A stretch of 6,704 bases of DNA from Methanobacteriota archaeon (lineage in GTDB: Archaea > Thermoplasmatota > Poseidoniia > Poseidoniales > Poseidoniaceae), in assembly GCA_018662715.1 (NCBI GenBank), contig JABJFP010000125.1, positions 1-6,704 of the forward strand. Reading direction: 5' to 3'. Both the position numbers and the translations under genes were made by a program. Position 1 is the first letter of the stretch, and each line of letters begins with the position of its first letter. The notes below the pieces were generated by a model that did no database searches, had not been told where the DNA came from, and worked only from the letters and a program-made list of their open reading frames with translations. Positions 1-5,277 of the stretch are shown piece by piece.

Positions 1-293
1 CGACGAATGTTTTCTTCTTCTTCCGTCAATTGAGGCTCCAAACCAAACCAAAGAATCGTTCCACCGCCATCGTCATCTGCCGGAGGTTCGTAGATATGAA
101 CGAAGATAGGTTCCCTTGTCACATAGATCAAATTGAGAGGGCGAGTTTTCATCGCACCACGGTCCAATGGACCATAGTAAATAGGACGAGAACCGTAACG
201 TTGCTCAAAGTCACGTACCCAGTCAGCTACGTGTGGATAAGCAGCCATGACACCGTTGAGGTCTCCTTTAGCAAATCGGGGCTCGTCGCTCAT
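1..293 (-). CDS. flaI: Archaellum motor ATPase FlaI (ArlI), N-terminal part only
   Basis: This is the first 97 codons of the archaellum motor ATPase, cut by the left window edge. In the family, FlaI is a cytoplasmic hexameric type II/IV secretion-type ATPase that powers both filament assembly and rotation together with FlaH and FlaJ. What is visible is only the N-terminal domain. Residues 54-68 (NLIYVTREPIFVHIY) match the conserved FlaI segment of the form N-x-IY-x(4)-PIFVHI. A glycine/aspartate-rich loop (residues 72-78) and an acidic stretch (91-94) follow. The Walker boxes lie outside the window. The ATG at 291-293 is chosen because a strong Shine-Dalgarno (GGAGGTGG) sits 7 nt upstream. 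The gene begins 15 nt after the flaH stop codon, and gene order supports the call. The ATPase activity itself cannot be verified from this fragment. Confidence 0.88.
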   Translation of the reverse strand, partial: MSDEPRFAKGDLNGVMAAYPHVADWVRDFEQRYGSRPIYYGPLDRGAMKTRPLNLIYVTREPIFVHIYEPPADDDGGGTILWFGLEPQLTEEEENIR

Positions 294-300
294 AATTCAT

Positions 301-310
301 CCACCTCCTC
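301..310 (-). promoter_or_regulatory. Ribosome binding site of flaI, overlapping the flaH stop
   Basis: On the minus strand this reads GAGGAGGTGG. Its first bases lie within the flaH TGA stop (309-311), and it ends 7 nt before the flaI ATG. It fixes the flaI start and suggests translation coupled to flaH. Confidence 0.8.
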
Positions 311-1043
311 AACTGACCGCCGTGATGTCGACGATAAAACCCATTCCAGGTTCAACACGCCATCCAATGCTCGATTGGATGGGGCCTGCTGCTCGTAGGA
401 ACCGAGTGACAATGATGTTTCTCTTGATTTCGCCCCCAATTAGAGCGTTTTCCAAATCCAGTACAACTTCAGCTGATGCTCGTAAAGTATGGAGGAGTTT
501 CCCATCCATTTCATCCGGGTCTAAGCAGAGCATGAAGGAGCGCCCTTCGGAGGCTACCTTACGCATCTGTTGCATCAATTGGAAACGACCATGATCATCG
601 AGGTTGTCGGGCATAAGCGAACTACCGGAATCGAAGAGAATGACGTCTGCTGAGGGGACTGCTGGACTTGCCAGCACATCTTGCAGGGTTACATCGGCTC
701 TTGATTCTGCGATGGTTCCAAACCGACTGATGACCATCAAGCGGCCTTCCCGAATTGCATCGGTAATTCCGTAGCCAACGCTTTCCATTTGTTCAATCCA
801 ACCACGAGTTGTGAGTTCAGTCGTAACGACGAGAACCTTGACACCGTTCTGGATCATTCCGTGAACAAGACGTTGAGATATCAGAGATTTACCTGCTCCG
901 ACCTTTCCTTGCAACACATAGAGCGAACGATTCGGCATCCTGAGACCCATAGAGTCTCCCAGTGAATCGGTTTCTACGTCGAAGGGAAAGCCGTCTTCAA
1001 CAGGCTTGTGCGCAATCATAAACGGGTTCTCATCAAATTTCAT
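309..1043 (-). CDS. flaH: Archaellum ATP-binding protein FlaH (ArlH)
   Basis: FlaH is a RecA/KaiC-like cytoplasmic protein that forms a ring at the base of the archaellum motor and binds FlaI; in studied members it binds ATP but hydrolyses it poorly or not at all. The 244-residue length is normal for the family. Walker A is at residues 46-53 (GKVGAGKS). The Walker B strand is at 132-139 (ADVILFDS), where the acidic residue D138 is followed by serine, as expected for FlaH. The TTE motif (74-76) and the following W-x-x-QMES-x-GY segment (82-91) are typical. The C-terminal stretch from about residue 210 (IIVTRFLRAAGP, then GWRVEPGMGFIVDI) matches the conserved FlaH end. The ATG at 1041-1043 overlaps the end of flaG by 11 nt and has a strong Shine-Dalgarno 9 nt upstream. 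No truncation or missing key residue was seen. Confidence 0.95.
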   Translation of the reverse strand: MKFDENPFMIAHKPVEDGFPFDVETDSLGDSMGLRMPNRSLYVLQGKVGAGKSLISQRLVHGMIQNGVKVLVVTTELTTRGWIEQMESVGYGITDAIREGRLMVISRFGTIAESRADVTLQDVLASPAVPSADVILFDSGSSLMPDNLDDHGRFQLMQQMRKVASEGRSFMLCLDPDEMDGKLLHTLRASAEVVLDLENALIGGEIKRNIIVTRFLRAAGPIQSSIGWRVEPGMGFIVDITAVS

Positions 1044-1527
1044 TTAATCTAACCTCCTTGTTCATTGTCGCTGAATGCTGATATCCTTGCACGGATTCTG
1101 AAATACCTACGAAGAATAATGATGCATCATCTCCATCGGTATAGCTGAGCGAACTATCAGAGGCCGTAATTTCAAGAAGGTAACCTGGCAACCAATCTGT
1201 TCCAGATGGAGCGATTGATGTTGTCATTGTTGCAGGAGCGACGCCATTAATGAGGAGCTCAAAAGTGGTGCTCATCTCATGAATTCCCGAATTAAGGACA
1301 TAGACCGTCAATTCATCGTCACCCACTGCGGGATCTTCAAATCCAACCATCATGGGGTCTCCTGCGAAATCTACCGACACGCCAAGAGAACCAGCTGATT
1401 TACGTTCATCACTCTCCGCAGCCCGTGCAACCTTATTCCATTCATTGATGAGTATGGTACTCACACTGCCAGAGATCAGCAATGCTGTAACCAACATGAT
1501 GAAAGATGATGCTCCGCCGTCCGCCAT
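1033..1527 (-). CDS. flaG: Archaellum stator-like protein FlaG (ArlG)
   Basis: This small membrane-anchored protein has one N-terminal hydrophobic helix (about residues 8-27) and a beta-rich extracytoplasmic domain (about 50-160). In studied archaea FlaG pairs with FlaF in the pseudoperiplasm, linking the rotor to the S-layer and acting as part of the stator. The family hallmark, a beta strand running into an N-(S/T)-G turn, appears at residues 73-81 (LTVYVLNSG). Two further strands follow (ELLING near 90-95, and SLFFVGI near 136-142). The 164-residue length is close to usual. The ATG at 1525-1527 lies 9 nt after the flaF-like gene, with only a weak ribosome binding site, so coupling to the upstream gene is likely. 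Overall similarity to model FlaG proteins is low, and the call leans on topology, the NSG motif and position just before flaH. FlaF and FlaG are related folds, so the two names could be swapped. Confidence 0.75.
   Translation of the reverse strand: MADGGASSFIMLVTALLISGSVSTILINEWNKVARAAESDERKSAGSLGVSVDFAGDPMMVGFEDPAVGDDELTVYVLNSGIHEMSTTFELLINGVAPATMTTSIAPSGTDWLPGYLLEITASDSSLSYTDGDDASLFFVGISESVQGYQHSATMNKEVRLNEI
1051..1059 (-). promoter_or_regulatory. Ribosome binding site of flaH inside the flaG 3' end
   Basis: The minus strand reads AAGGAGGTT, a near-perfect Shine-Dalgarno. It lies within the last codons of flaG and supports the flaH ATG at 1041-1043. FlaH is thus initiated independently even though the genes overlap. 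Confidence 0.8.
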
Positions 1528-1536
1528 AATATCAAC

Positions 1537-2193
1537 TCATGCCAAATTATGACCTATCGTCGTTGGACCAACCGTCATCGAAATGCGGTCAAGGTCAGGG
1601 TCAAGAGCAGGGCCAATCCATTGAAGAAACAGAGTTTCTCCGGTGAACCAGTTGGTAGACGAGATTGCTGAGGTGTAGACCGTATCAAACGGCACAGGAT
1701 TCGCTCCGTTCGTGAAAAACCACATGTCATCAAAATCAATCGTTGCTGAACCCGCATTGGTGAAGTTAGCATACATTGCATTGCCTAATGTTGCAGTGAC
1801 ACTTGCAGTGCCTGAGTTCCCGGCACAAGCAGTTGTGCAAGTGATGGTAAGGGTTGGTGCAGAAGAATAATTGCCGTGGCTGGTGATTACCACGTCAATT
1901 ATTGCTCCACTTCCATCCACTGTATAATCACCTGCAAAACCACCGTTACCAGTAGAAGAGGCAAGTGTGCCGTTGGTATATCCGGTCCCAGGGGTTGCAA
2001 TTGTATAGTCTACAACTGCACCATCAAACAATATTGCATCGTCAATGGTAAAGGTTGGAATGGGTTCATCCGCATCGTCCAATCGGTCAAGACCAGATTC
2101 AATTTGAGATGAAATTGATTGATATGCCATCGAAAAAACGACAAGCATCGAAATGCCTACAATCAACCCTCCTATTCCAACCGAAGCGCCCAT
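1537..2193 (-). CDS. flaF: Archaellum protein FlaF-like (ArlF), with inserted beta-repeat domain
   Basis: The N-terminal hydrophobic helix (residues 5-24) is followed by a short polar helix (25-40) and a beta-rich outer domain. FlaF in the family binds S-layer protein and, with FlaG, forms the stator. Family features are the Gly/Ser-rich start, strand FTIDDAILFDG (48-58), and the segment YANFTNAGSATIDFDDMWFFTNG (141-163), which matches the FlaF/FlaG N-x-G turn followed by strands. Between these halves (about 59-138) is an extra segment with two related units: GAVVDYTIATPGTGY (58-72) and GAIIDVVITSHGNY (96-109), followed by APTLTIT. This resembles GxGY-type beta repeats of phage and surface proteins. 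FlaF is usually about 120-160 residues, so 218 fits an insertion. A close cysteine pair (C119, C123) and sequons at N74, N108 and N143 are visible. The ATG directly follows the flaD/E stop, with GGAGGAG upstream. Confidence 0.72.
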   Translation of the reverse strand: MGASVGIGGLIVGISMLVVFSMAYQSISSQIESGLDRLDDADEPIPTFTIDDAILFDGAVVDYTIATPGTGYTNGTLASSTGNGGFAGDYTVDGSGAIIDVVITSHGNYSSAPTLTITCTTACAGNSGTASVTATLGNAMYANFTNAGSATIDFDDMWFFTNGANPVPFDTVYTSAISSTNWFTGETLFLQWIGPALDPDLDRISMTVGPTTIGHNLA

Positions 2194-3048
2194 TCACTCT
2201 CCTCCACGTAACAATTCCATTTGCCGCCATGATGAGACCAAGGCAGAGAAGGTTAGCAACTCACGGTGAGGCAAGTGATCTTCCAATGCTGTTTCAGGGT
2301 CTCCAGGTTCTGCAAGTTGGACAATTGCCATGACACTGATGCCTTCGGCAGAGGTCAACATTCCTGAATCGATTGCTTTTTGAGTGAAACTCACAGCAGC
2401 CATGCCAGACATATTGTCAAGCAGGAGTGCTGAAACAGTCGGTGCTCCAATTTGGTTCGCAGAACCCGTAGGGGTCGATGCGGGAGCGTTCAAGAACGGG
2501 TTTGCTGCCAAAGCTTGTGCCTCGTACAATTCAACCAACGGGGCTTCGTCGTTTTCCATCATGCGAGATTGCCCGCTGACTTCAACAACTTCACCACTGG
2601 CGGTGATGATCCGGTCGCCTGATGAAACTTCATCGTCGCCTTCAACATCATCGTGTTCTGACGAAGATTCACCTTCGCTAGTCGCTTGAGGTAAAGCACC
2701 GTCTTCTAATCGTCCCTCAACCATACGTAACACATCTTCAACCATATCGAGACGACTGCTGATGAGTCGCTCGAGGCCAGATGTATCAACGGTAGCCGGT
2801 GGTAGATTCACTGGCGCACTTTGAGGTGCGAGTGTTGCTGCCACGTTAGGTACGCTTTGCTGACTGTTAATCCGAGCTCTTGTTGGTCCGGGAGAAATTG
2901 TCCATGCGTCCTCTTCGCTAAGAAGCCCTTGTTCAGGGAACGGCACCTGTTCAATGGCCACGTTGGCCAATATCTTCAGGCGTTCTTCGCTTAGATTCTG
3001 GTCTGGATTTTTATTTCCTCCGGAGTTTCCACTAAATGGCCATGCCAT
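2194..3048 (-). CDS. Divergent FlaD/E-type archaellum accessory protein
   Basis: This 284-residue soluble acidic protein sits where flaC/D/E normally lie, between the archaellins and flaF. FlaC/D/E-type proteins form a cytoplasmic collar around the FlaH/FlaI motor and couple it to chemotaxis. The layout fits: a variable N-terminus, a heptad-like helix (88-117, with LERLISSRLDMVEDVLRMV), a low-complexity acidic linker rich in E, D and S (122-146), and a C-terminal helical domain (203-284). That domain contains an AIDSGMLTSAEG-like turn and DHLPHRELLTFSALV, loosely recalling the C-terminal FlaD/E region, although the usual GWIS core and closing K-L-x-G are weak or altered. The ATG at 3046-3048 is chosen because GGAGGA lies 6 nt upstream; an adjacent in-frame ATG (3051) is too close to it, and a TTG at 3087 would place the hairpin inside the gene. 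FlaD versus FlaE cannot be decided. Confidence rests strongly on context. Confidence 0.7.
   Translation of the reverse strand: MAWPFSGNSGGNKNPDQNLSEERLKILANVAIEQVPFPEQGLLSEEDAWTISPGPTRARINSQQSVPNVAATLAPQSAPVNLPPATVDTSGLERLISSRLDMVEDVLRMVEGRLEDGALPQATSEGESSSEHDDVEGDDEVSSGDRIITASGEVVEVSGQSRMMENDEAPLVELYEAQALAANPFLNAPASTPTGSANQIGAPTVSALLLDNMSGMAAVSFTQKAIDSGMLTSAEGISVMAIVQLAEPGDPETALEDHLPHRELLTFSALVSSWRQMELLRGGE
2199..2205 (-). promoter_or_regulatory. Ribosome binding site of the flaF-like gene
   Basis: The minus strand reads GGAGGAG, 5 nt before the ATG at 2191-2193 and inside the last codons of flaD/E. Because the flaD/E stop directly abuts the ATG, this site decides the start. Confidence 0.7.
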
Positions 3049-3054
3049 CATAAT

Positions 3055-3060
3055 TCCTCC
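3055..3060 (-). promoter_or_regulatory. Ribosome binding site deciding the flaD/E start
   Basis: The minus strand reads GGAGGA. It leaves 6 nt to the ATG at 3046-3048 and 3 nt to the ATG at 3049-3051, favouring the former. It lies just beyond the foot of the 3064-3087 hairpin, so folding of that hairpin could affect ribosome access. Confidence 0.7.
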
Positions 3061-3063
3061 ATG

Positions 3064-3087
3064 TTGGTTCGAGTAAACTCGAACCAA
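3064..3087 (-). repeat. Perfect inverted repeat (hairpin) between flaB2 and flaD/E
   Basis: Arms at 3064-3074 and 3077-3087 are exact reverse complements (TTGGTTCGAGT and its partner). The practical stem is 10 bp with a 4-nt loop. It starts 3 nt after the flaB2 stop and ends before the flaD/E ribosome binding site. No U-tract follows in the transcript, so it is not a classical intrinsic terminator. An RNA-processing site, a 3'-end stabiliser for abundant archaellin mRNA, or an attenuator lowering expression of downstream motor genes are possible roles (inference). Confidence 0.8.
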
Positions 3088-3090
3088 GCA

Positions 3091-3675
3091 TCAGATGAGC
3101 GGTGTTCCTTGGTTAACGGTAGCAGGGATCTTCATTGTTTCGAAGGTCGTTCCACCGCCGCCAACGTGCAGATAGAGTTGCACATCTTGGTTCGAGTTAG
3201 CTGCTGCGTTTGGAGCGCATGCGCCACCAGGGATAGTGATCATCACTGGCGTACCAGGTGCAATGGTTCCGATAGCAACGTTTGTTTGGTCCATTTCGTC
3301 AACAACGACTGCGTTAGCACCAGCACCACCGCCTTCAACGGGGAGGGCGTTTGCAGGGCAGATCAGTTGGTAGAAAATTGTAGTGGAGGCAATAGAGTCA
3401 CTACCTGGAGACAAACGAGCATAAACTTCGTAATCTGTCACCGCAGTTGTTCCAGAGTAGATTTGACTGATCATGAGTTTTCCATTCATTGAATCAGCGG
3501 TATCTTCACCGGTTGACTGTGCATTTTGTTGTAGTTTTTCTGCAGTTTGAATGATAACTGCTGCTGCTACTGCGGCAACGAGGATGAGCGCGATAAACAC
3601 GATCATTGCACCGATACCGATAGCGGCAAACTTGTCTTCTTCAAGATTGGTCTGAGTTTGAGTGTTGGACTTCAT
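3091..3675 (-). CDS. flaB2: Archaellin (second copy), archaellum filament subunit
   Basis: Archaellin is the secreted, membrane-processed subunit of the rotating filament. This 194-residue preprotein has a 17-residue charged leader, then the type IV pilin-like hydrophobic helix AIGIGAMIVFIALILVAAVAA (from residue 18), the strongest family signature. Aligned with known archaellins, the prepilin peptidase FlaK/PibD should cut after A17, so position -1 is Ala, not the usual Gly, with F16 and K15 before it. The outer beta-domain (about 65-194) is rich in Gly, Ala and Thr, carries C106 and C153, and has no N-x-S/T sequon in the mature part. The ATG at 3673-3675 overlaps the flaB1 stop by 4 nt (ATGA), indicating translational coupling; a GGAG about 10 nt upstream could also serve. 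Residues 18-59 match flaB1 exactly, while the outer domains differ substantially. A strong hairpin follows the stop. Confidence 0.93.
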   Translation of the reverse strand: MKSNTQTQTNLEEDKFAAIGIGAMIVFIALILVAAVAAAVIIQTAEKLQQNAQSTGEDTADSMNGKLMISQIYSGTTAVTDYEVYARLSPGSDSIASTTIFYQLICPANALPVEGGGAGANAVVVDEMDQTNVAIGTIAPGTPVMITIPGGACAPNAAANSNQDVQLYLHVGGGGTTFETMKIPATVNQGTPLI

Positions 3676-4274
3676 ACGACCACGTCTCCTGCGTTGGTTG
3701 TTGCTCCATACTTGAGAACTTCATACGTGAATCCACCAGCACCTGCTTGCACGACGAGGGTGTCTGAAGCGAGGGCTGCTGGAGCACAGTTACCCGTTGG
3801 GGTAATGATTACCGTGTAAGTTGCACCGGGGTTGATGGTAACTGCGGGACCAGCGGTTCCGAGTTGAGATGCAACGGTGGAAGTGATGGTCGTTGCCGGA
3901 GCGGCAGTTGAACCAAAGTTTCCGAATTGAGACAATCCAGTACCACCACCAGTTCCTTCGCAAATGATGTTGTATTCAATTGCTGTAGCAAGTAATGAAT
4001 CAGATCCAGGTGCAAGTTCAAAGGTCATGTACAGGTTTGTACCAGCACCACCAGCACCAGTAAGCACAATCGAGTTGATGAAGATTTTACCTGCCATCAT
4101 GTCTGTTGTGTCTTCACCGGTACTCTGTGCGTTTTGTTGCAGCTTTTCTGCCGTCTGAATAATGACGGCAGCAGCAACTGCAGCTACTAGGATTAGAGCA
4201 ATGAAGACAATCATTGCACCAATACCGATAGCCGCAAGTTCATCGCGGTTTTCGTTCGTTTTTTCGTTTTTCAT
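3672..4274 (-). CDS. flaB1: Archaellin (first copy), archaellum filament subunit
   Basis: This 200-residue prearchaellin is the first gene of the recognisable archaellum cluster. The class III signal comprises a polar leader (1-14, ending R-D-E-L-A), a predicted cut after A14, then the conserved helix AIGIGAMIVFIALILVAAVAAAVIIQ. The -1 Ala and acidic E12 at -3 depart from the usual basic residue-glycine site. The surface domain (about 62-200) is Gly/Thr/Ala-rich, has cysteines at C105 and C163 in positions matching those of flaB2, and lacks N-x-S/T sequons in the mature region. The start is uncertain: ATGs at 4274, 4286 and 4313 are in frame. I chose 4274 because the leader then resembles that of flaB2 and other archaellins, and because the upstream sequence is an A/T-rich promoter-like tract; none has a good ribosome binding site. 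The open frame extending upstream to 4550 overlaps the neighbouring gene and is not used. Confidence 0.9.
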   Translation of the reverse strand: MKNEKTNENRDELAAIGIGAMIVFIALILVAAVAAAVIIQTAEKLQQNAQSTGEDTTDMMAGKIFINSIVLTGAGGAGTNLYMTFELAPGSDSLLATAIEYNIICEGTGGGTGLSQFGNFGSTAAPATTITSTVASQLGTAGPAVTINPGATYTVIITPTGNCAPAALASDTLVVQAGAGGFTYEVLKYGATTNAGDVVV

Positions 4275-4285
4275 ATTTTTCACCA

Positions 4286-4303
4286 TTTTTTTTATATTTT
4301 TTT
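4286..4303 (-). promoter_or_regulatory. Possible archaellin promoter: A/T-only tract with TATA-like core
   Basis: On the minus strand this is a run of A's interrupted by TAT, giving a TATAAA-like core centred near 4294, preceded by purines that could act as a BRE. It lies about 20 nt before the chosen flaB1 ATG. Archaeal TATA boxes usually centre about 26 nt before the transcript start, so the spacing fits only a leaderless or very short-leader transcript if the effective box is shifted a few bases upstream. It is strikingly more A/T-rich than the rest of the window. Confidence 0.4.
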
Positions 4304-4320
4304 CACTCGTCATGCGAGTG
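4304..4320 (-). repeat. Inverted repeat upstream of flaB1
   Basis: Arms CACTCG (4304-4309) and CGAGTG (4315-4320) flank a 5-nt loop. The loop carries the alternative in-frame ATG at 4311-4313. It directly abuts the A/T tract. It could be an operator for a dimeric regulator or a small RNA hairpin; its A-rich rather than U-rich downstream side argues against termination toward flaB1. Confidence 0.5.
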
Positions 4321-4330
4321 GAATGTGATA

Positions 4331-4353
4331 GGTCAAGAAGAGCCTCCTTGACC
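4331..4353 (-). repeat. Inverted repeat at the 3' end of the upstream gene
   Basis: GGTCAAG (4331-4337) and CTTGACC (4347-4353) form a 7-bp stem with a 9-nt loop, spanning the TGA stop at 4333-4335 of the preceding gene. With no U-tract after it, it is a weak candidate for 3'-end formation or processing between the upstream pair and the archaellin genes. Confidence 0.45.
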
Positions 4354-5277
4354 GAGGTTAATTCGAAGTGGCATACGTACGATGGCCACTTCATCAGGAG
4401 CGAGATGTCGAATGAACGGTAGTTCCTCTGCCGTAAAGCCAGATGGAAGCCATGGGGAAAGAAGAATTTCAGACAACGGCTCCATGGAACGGTTTTGTGC
4501 CCGCATAGTAATTGTGATCTCTCCAGAGCGCATTTCATATGAAGTGGCAACAGAGAGTTTTCGGGTCAAAGGTACGTCTTCCGTAGTCATCCTGTAATCT
4601 GGCTTGATCTCAAATCGCAGCGGGATGTTTCCGCCGGGTGCAATAATTGGAAGGTCCACGTTCGGAGGGAATGCAGTCCAACCTTCAGGGACTGGGGGTT
4701 TCAACCGCAGCATGGGCATCGGAATTGGACCATCGTTGATGATTCGGACAAGGAGAACACCAGCGTCACCGCCTGCAGGCCAGCGCGTATCTACGCCCAT
4801 CCAGAAGTGGCGGAAGAGGAAGGGATTGAGCGTCGAAGAATTGCCCCCAATGAGGTCTTCAAGAAGATATTCCACTTCCTCGGTAGCCGCACGTATATCA
4901 CCCACTTCAGCCGCTGCGGTGGATTCACGAAGTTTCAACAGAATATGTTCTGCTTCGTCAAGGCTGATTCGCTTGTGAACCAAGAGTCTGTGAAGCATGG
5001 CGATGCTCCGGCGAAGGTGCAAAACATCTTCTTCAAGAGATTCTAGAATAGATTCAGCATGCTTGATGTTTTTCTTTGCACGAGAAAGATTGTGCATGCC
5101 CAGGTAGACTTTTGCCTCACCGAGGTCAAGTTCGGATTCTGTCAATGAGGCGTTGTTTCGGCGAGCTGCCTTTCGTGCAATTCGCTCCAATGCTTGAGAC
5201 GCCTCAAGAATTCCCGCTTCTCGGGCAGCGAGGTCCTCGGCAGAGGATTCTTCAAAATTCATCTCAGCATCAGACAT
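4333..5277 (-). CDS. Unrecognised soluble protein: helical N-half plus Ig/NEW3-like beta-domains
   Basis: I do not recognise this 314-residue protein. No signal peptide or membrane helix is visible, so it is probably cytoplasmic. Residues 10-143 are strongly helical, charged and heptad-like, with repeats such as LGEAKVYLGMHNLSRAKKNIKHAESILESLEED (52-84) that look like a coiled coil or TPR-like hairpin. After a Gly/Ser/Asn linker (144-149) the rest (150-310) is beta-rich and looks like two Ig-like domains. The segment VLLVRIINDGPIPMPMLRLKPPVPEGW (174-200), ending in LPIIAPGGNIPLRFEIKP, has the N-x-G turn, P-x-GW and PGG pattern of NEW3/CARDB-type domains. The ATG at 5275-5277 is chosen because GGAGGT lies 8 nt upstream; a TTG at 5298 lacks one. 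It overlaps the upstream membrane-protein gene by 8 nt, suggesting coupled expression and a shared role. It ends 58 nt before flaB1. Function unknown; an archaellum-associated scaffold is speculation. Confidence 0.75.
   Translation of the reverse strand: MSDAEMNFEESSAEDLAAREAGILEASQALERIARKAARRNNASLTESELDLGEAKVYLGMHNLSRAKKNIKHAESILESLEEDVLHLRRSIAMLHRLLVHKRISLDEAEHILLKLRESTAAAEVGDIRAATEEVEYLLEDLIGGNSSTLNPFLFRHFWMGVDTRWPAGGDAGVLLVRIINDGPIPMPMLRLKPPVPEGWTAFPPNVDLPIIAPGGNIPLRFEIKPDYRMTTEDVPLTRKLSVATSYEMRSGEITITMRAQNRSMEPLSEILLSPWLPSGFTAEELPFIRHLAPDEVAIVRMPLRINLGQGGSS

Noticed and set aside
161..173. Short palindrome GGTCC-AAT-GGACC in flaI
   Set aside because: A 5-bp stem inside conserved coding sequence is expected by chance.
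30..594. Plus-strand open frames over flaI and flaH (and similar ones across the window)
   Set aside because: They lie opposite well-supported genes, lack ribosome binding sites and family motifs, and are shadow frames.
3052..3087. TTG start at 3087 for the flaD/E gene
   Set aside because: It would put the perfect hairpin and a strong ribosome binding site inside the coding region; the ATG at 3046-3048 has ideal spacing.
4286..4320. Hairpin with T-tract as an intrinsic terminator
   Set aside because: In the transcribed direction the hairpin is followed by A's, not U's; on the plus strand the T's precede the hairpin. Neither is terminator geometry.
3672..4550. Long reading frame extending the flaB1 frame upstream to 4550 (292 residues)
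   Set aside because: The first 80 or so codons lie antiphase over the well-supported gene ending at 4333 and look non-protein-like; the archaellin leader starts at 4274-4313.
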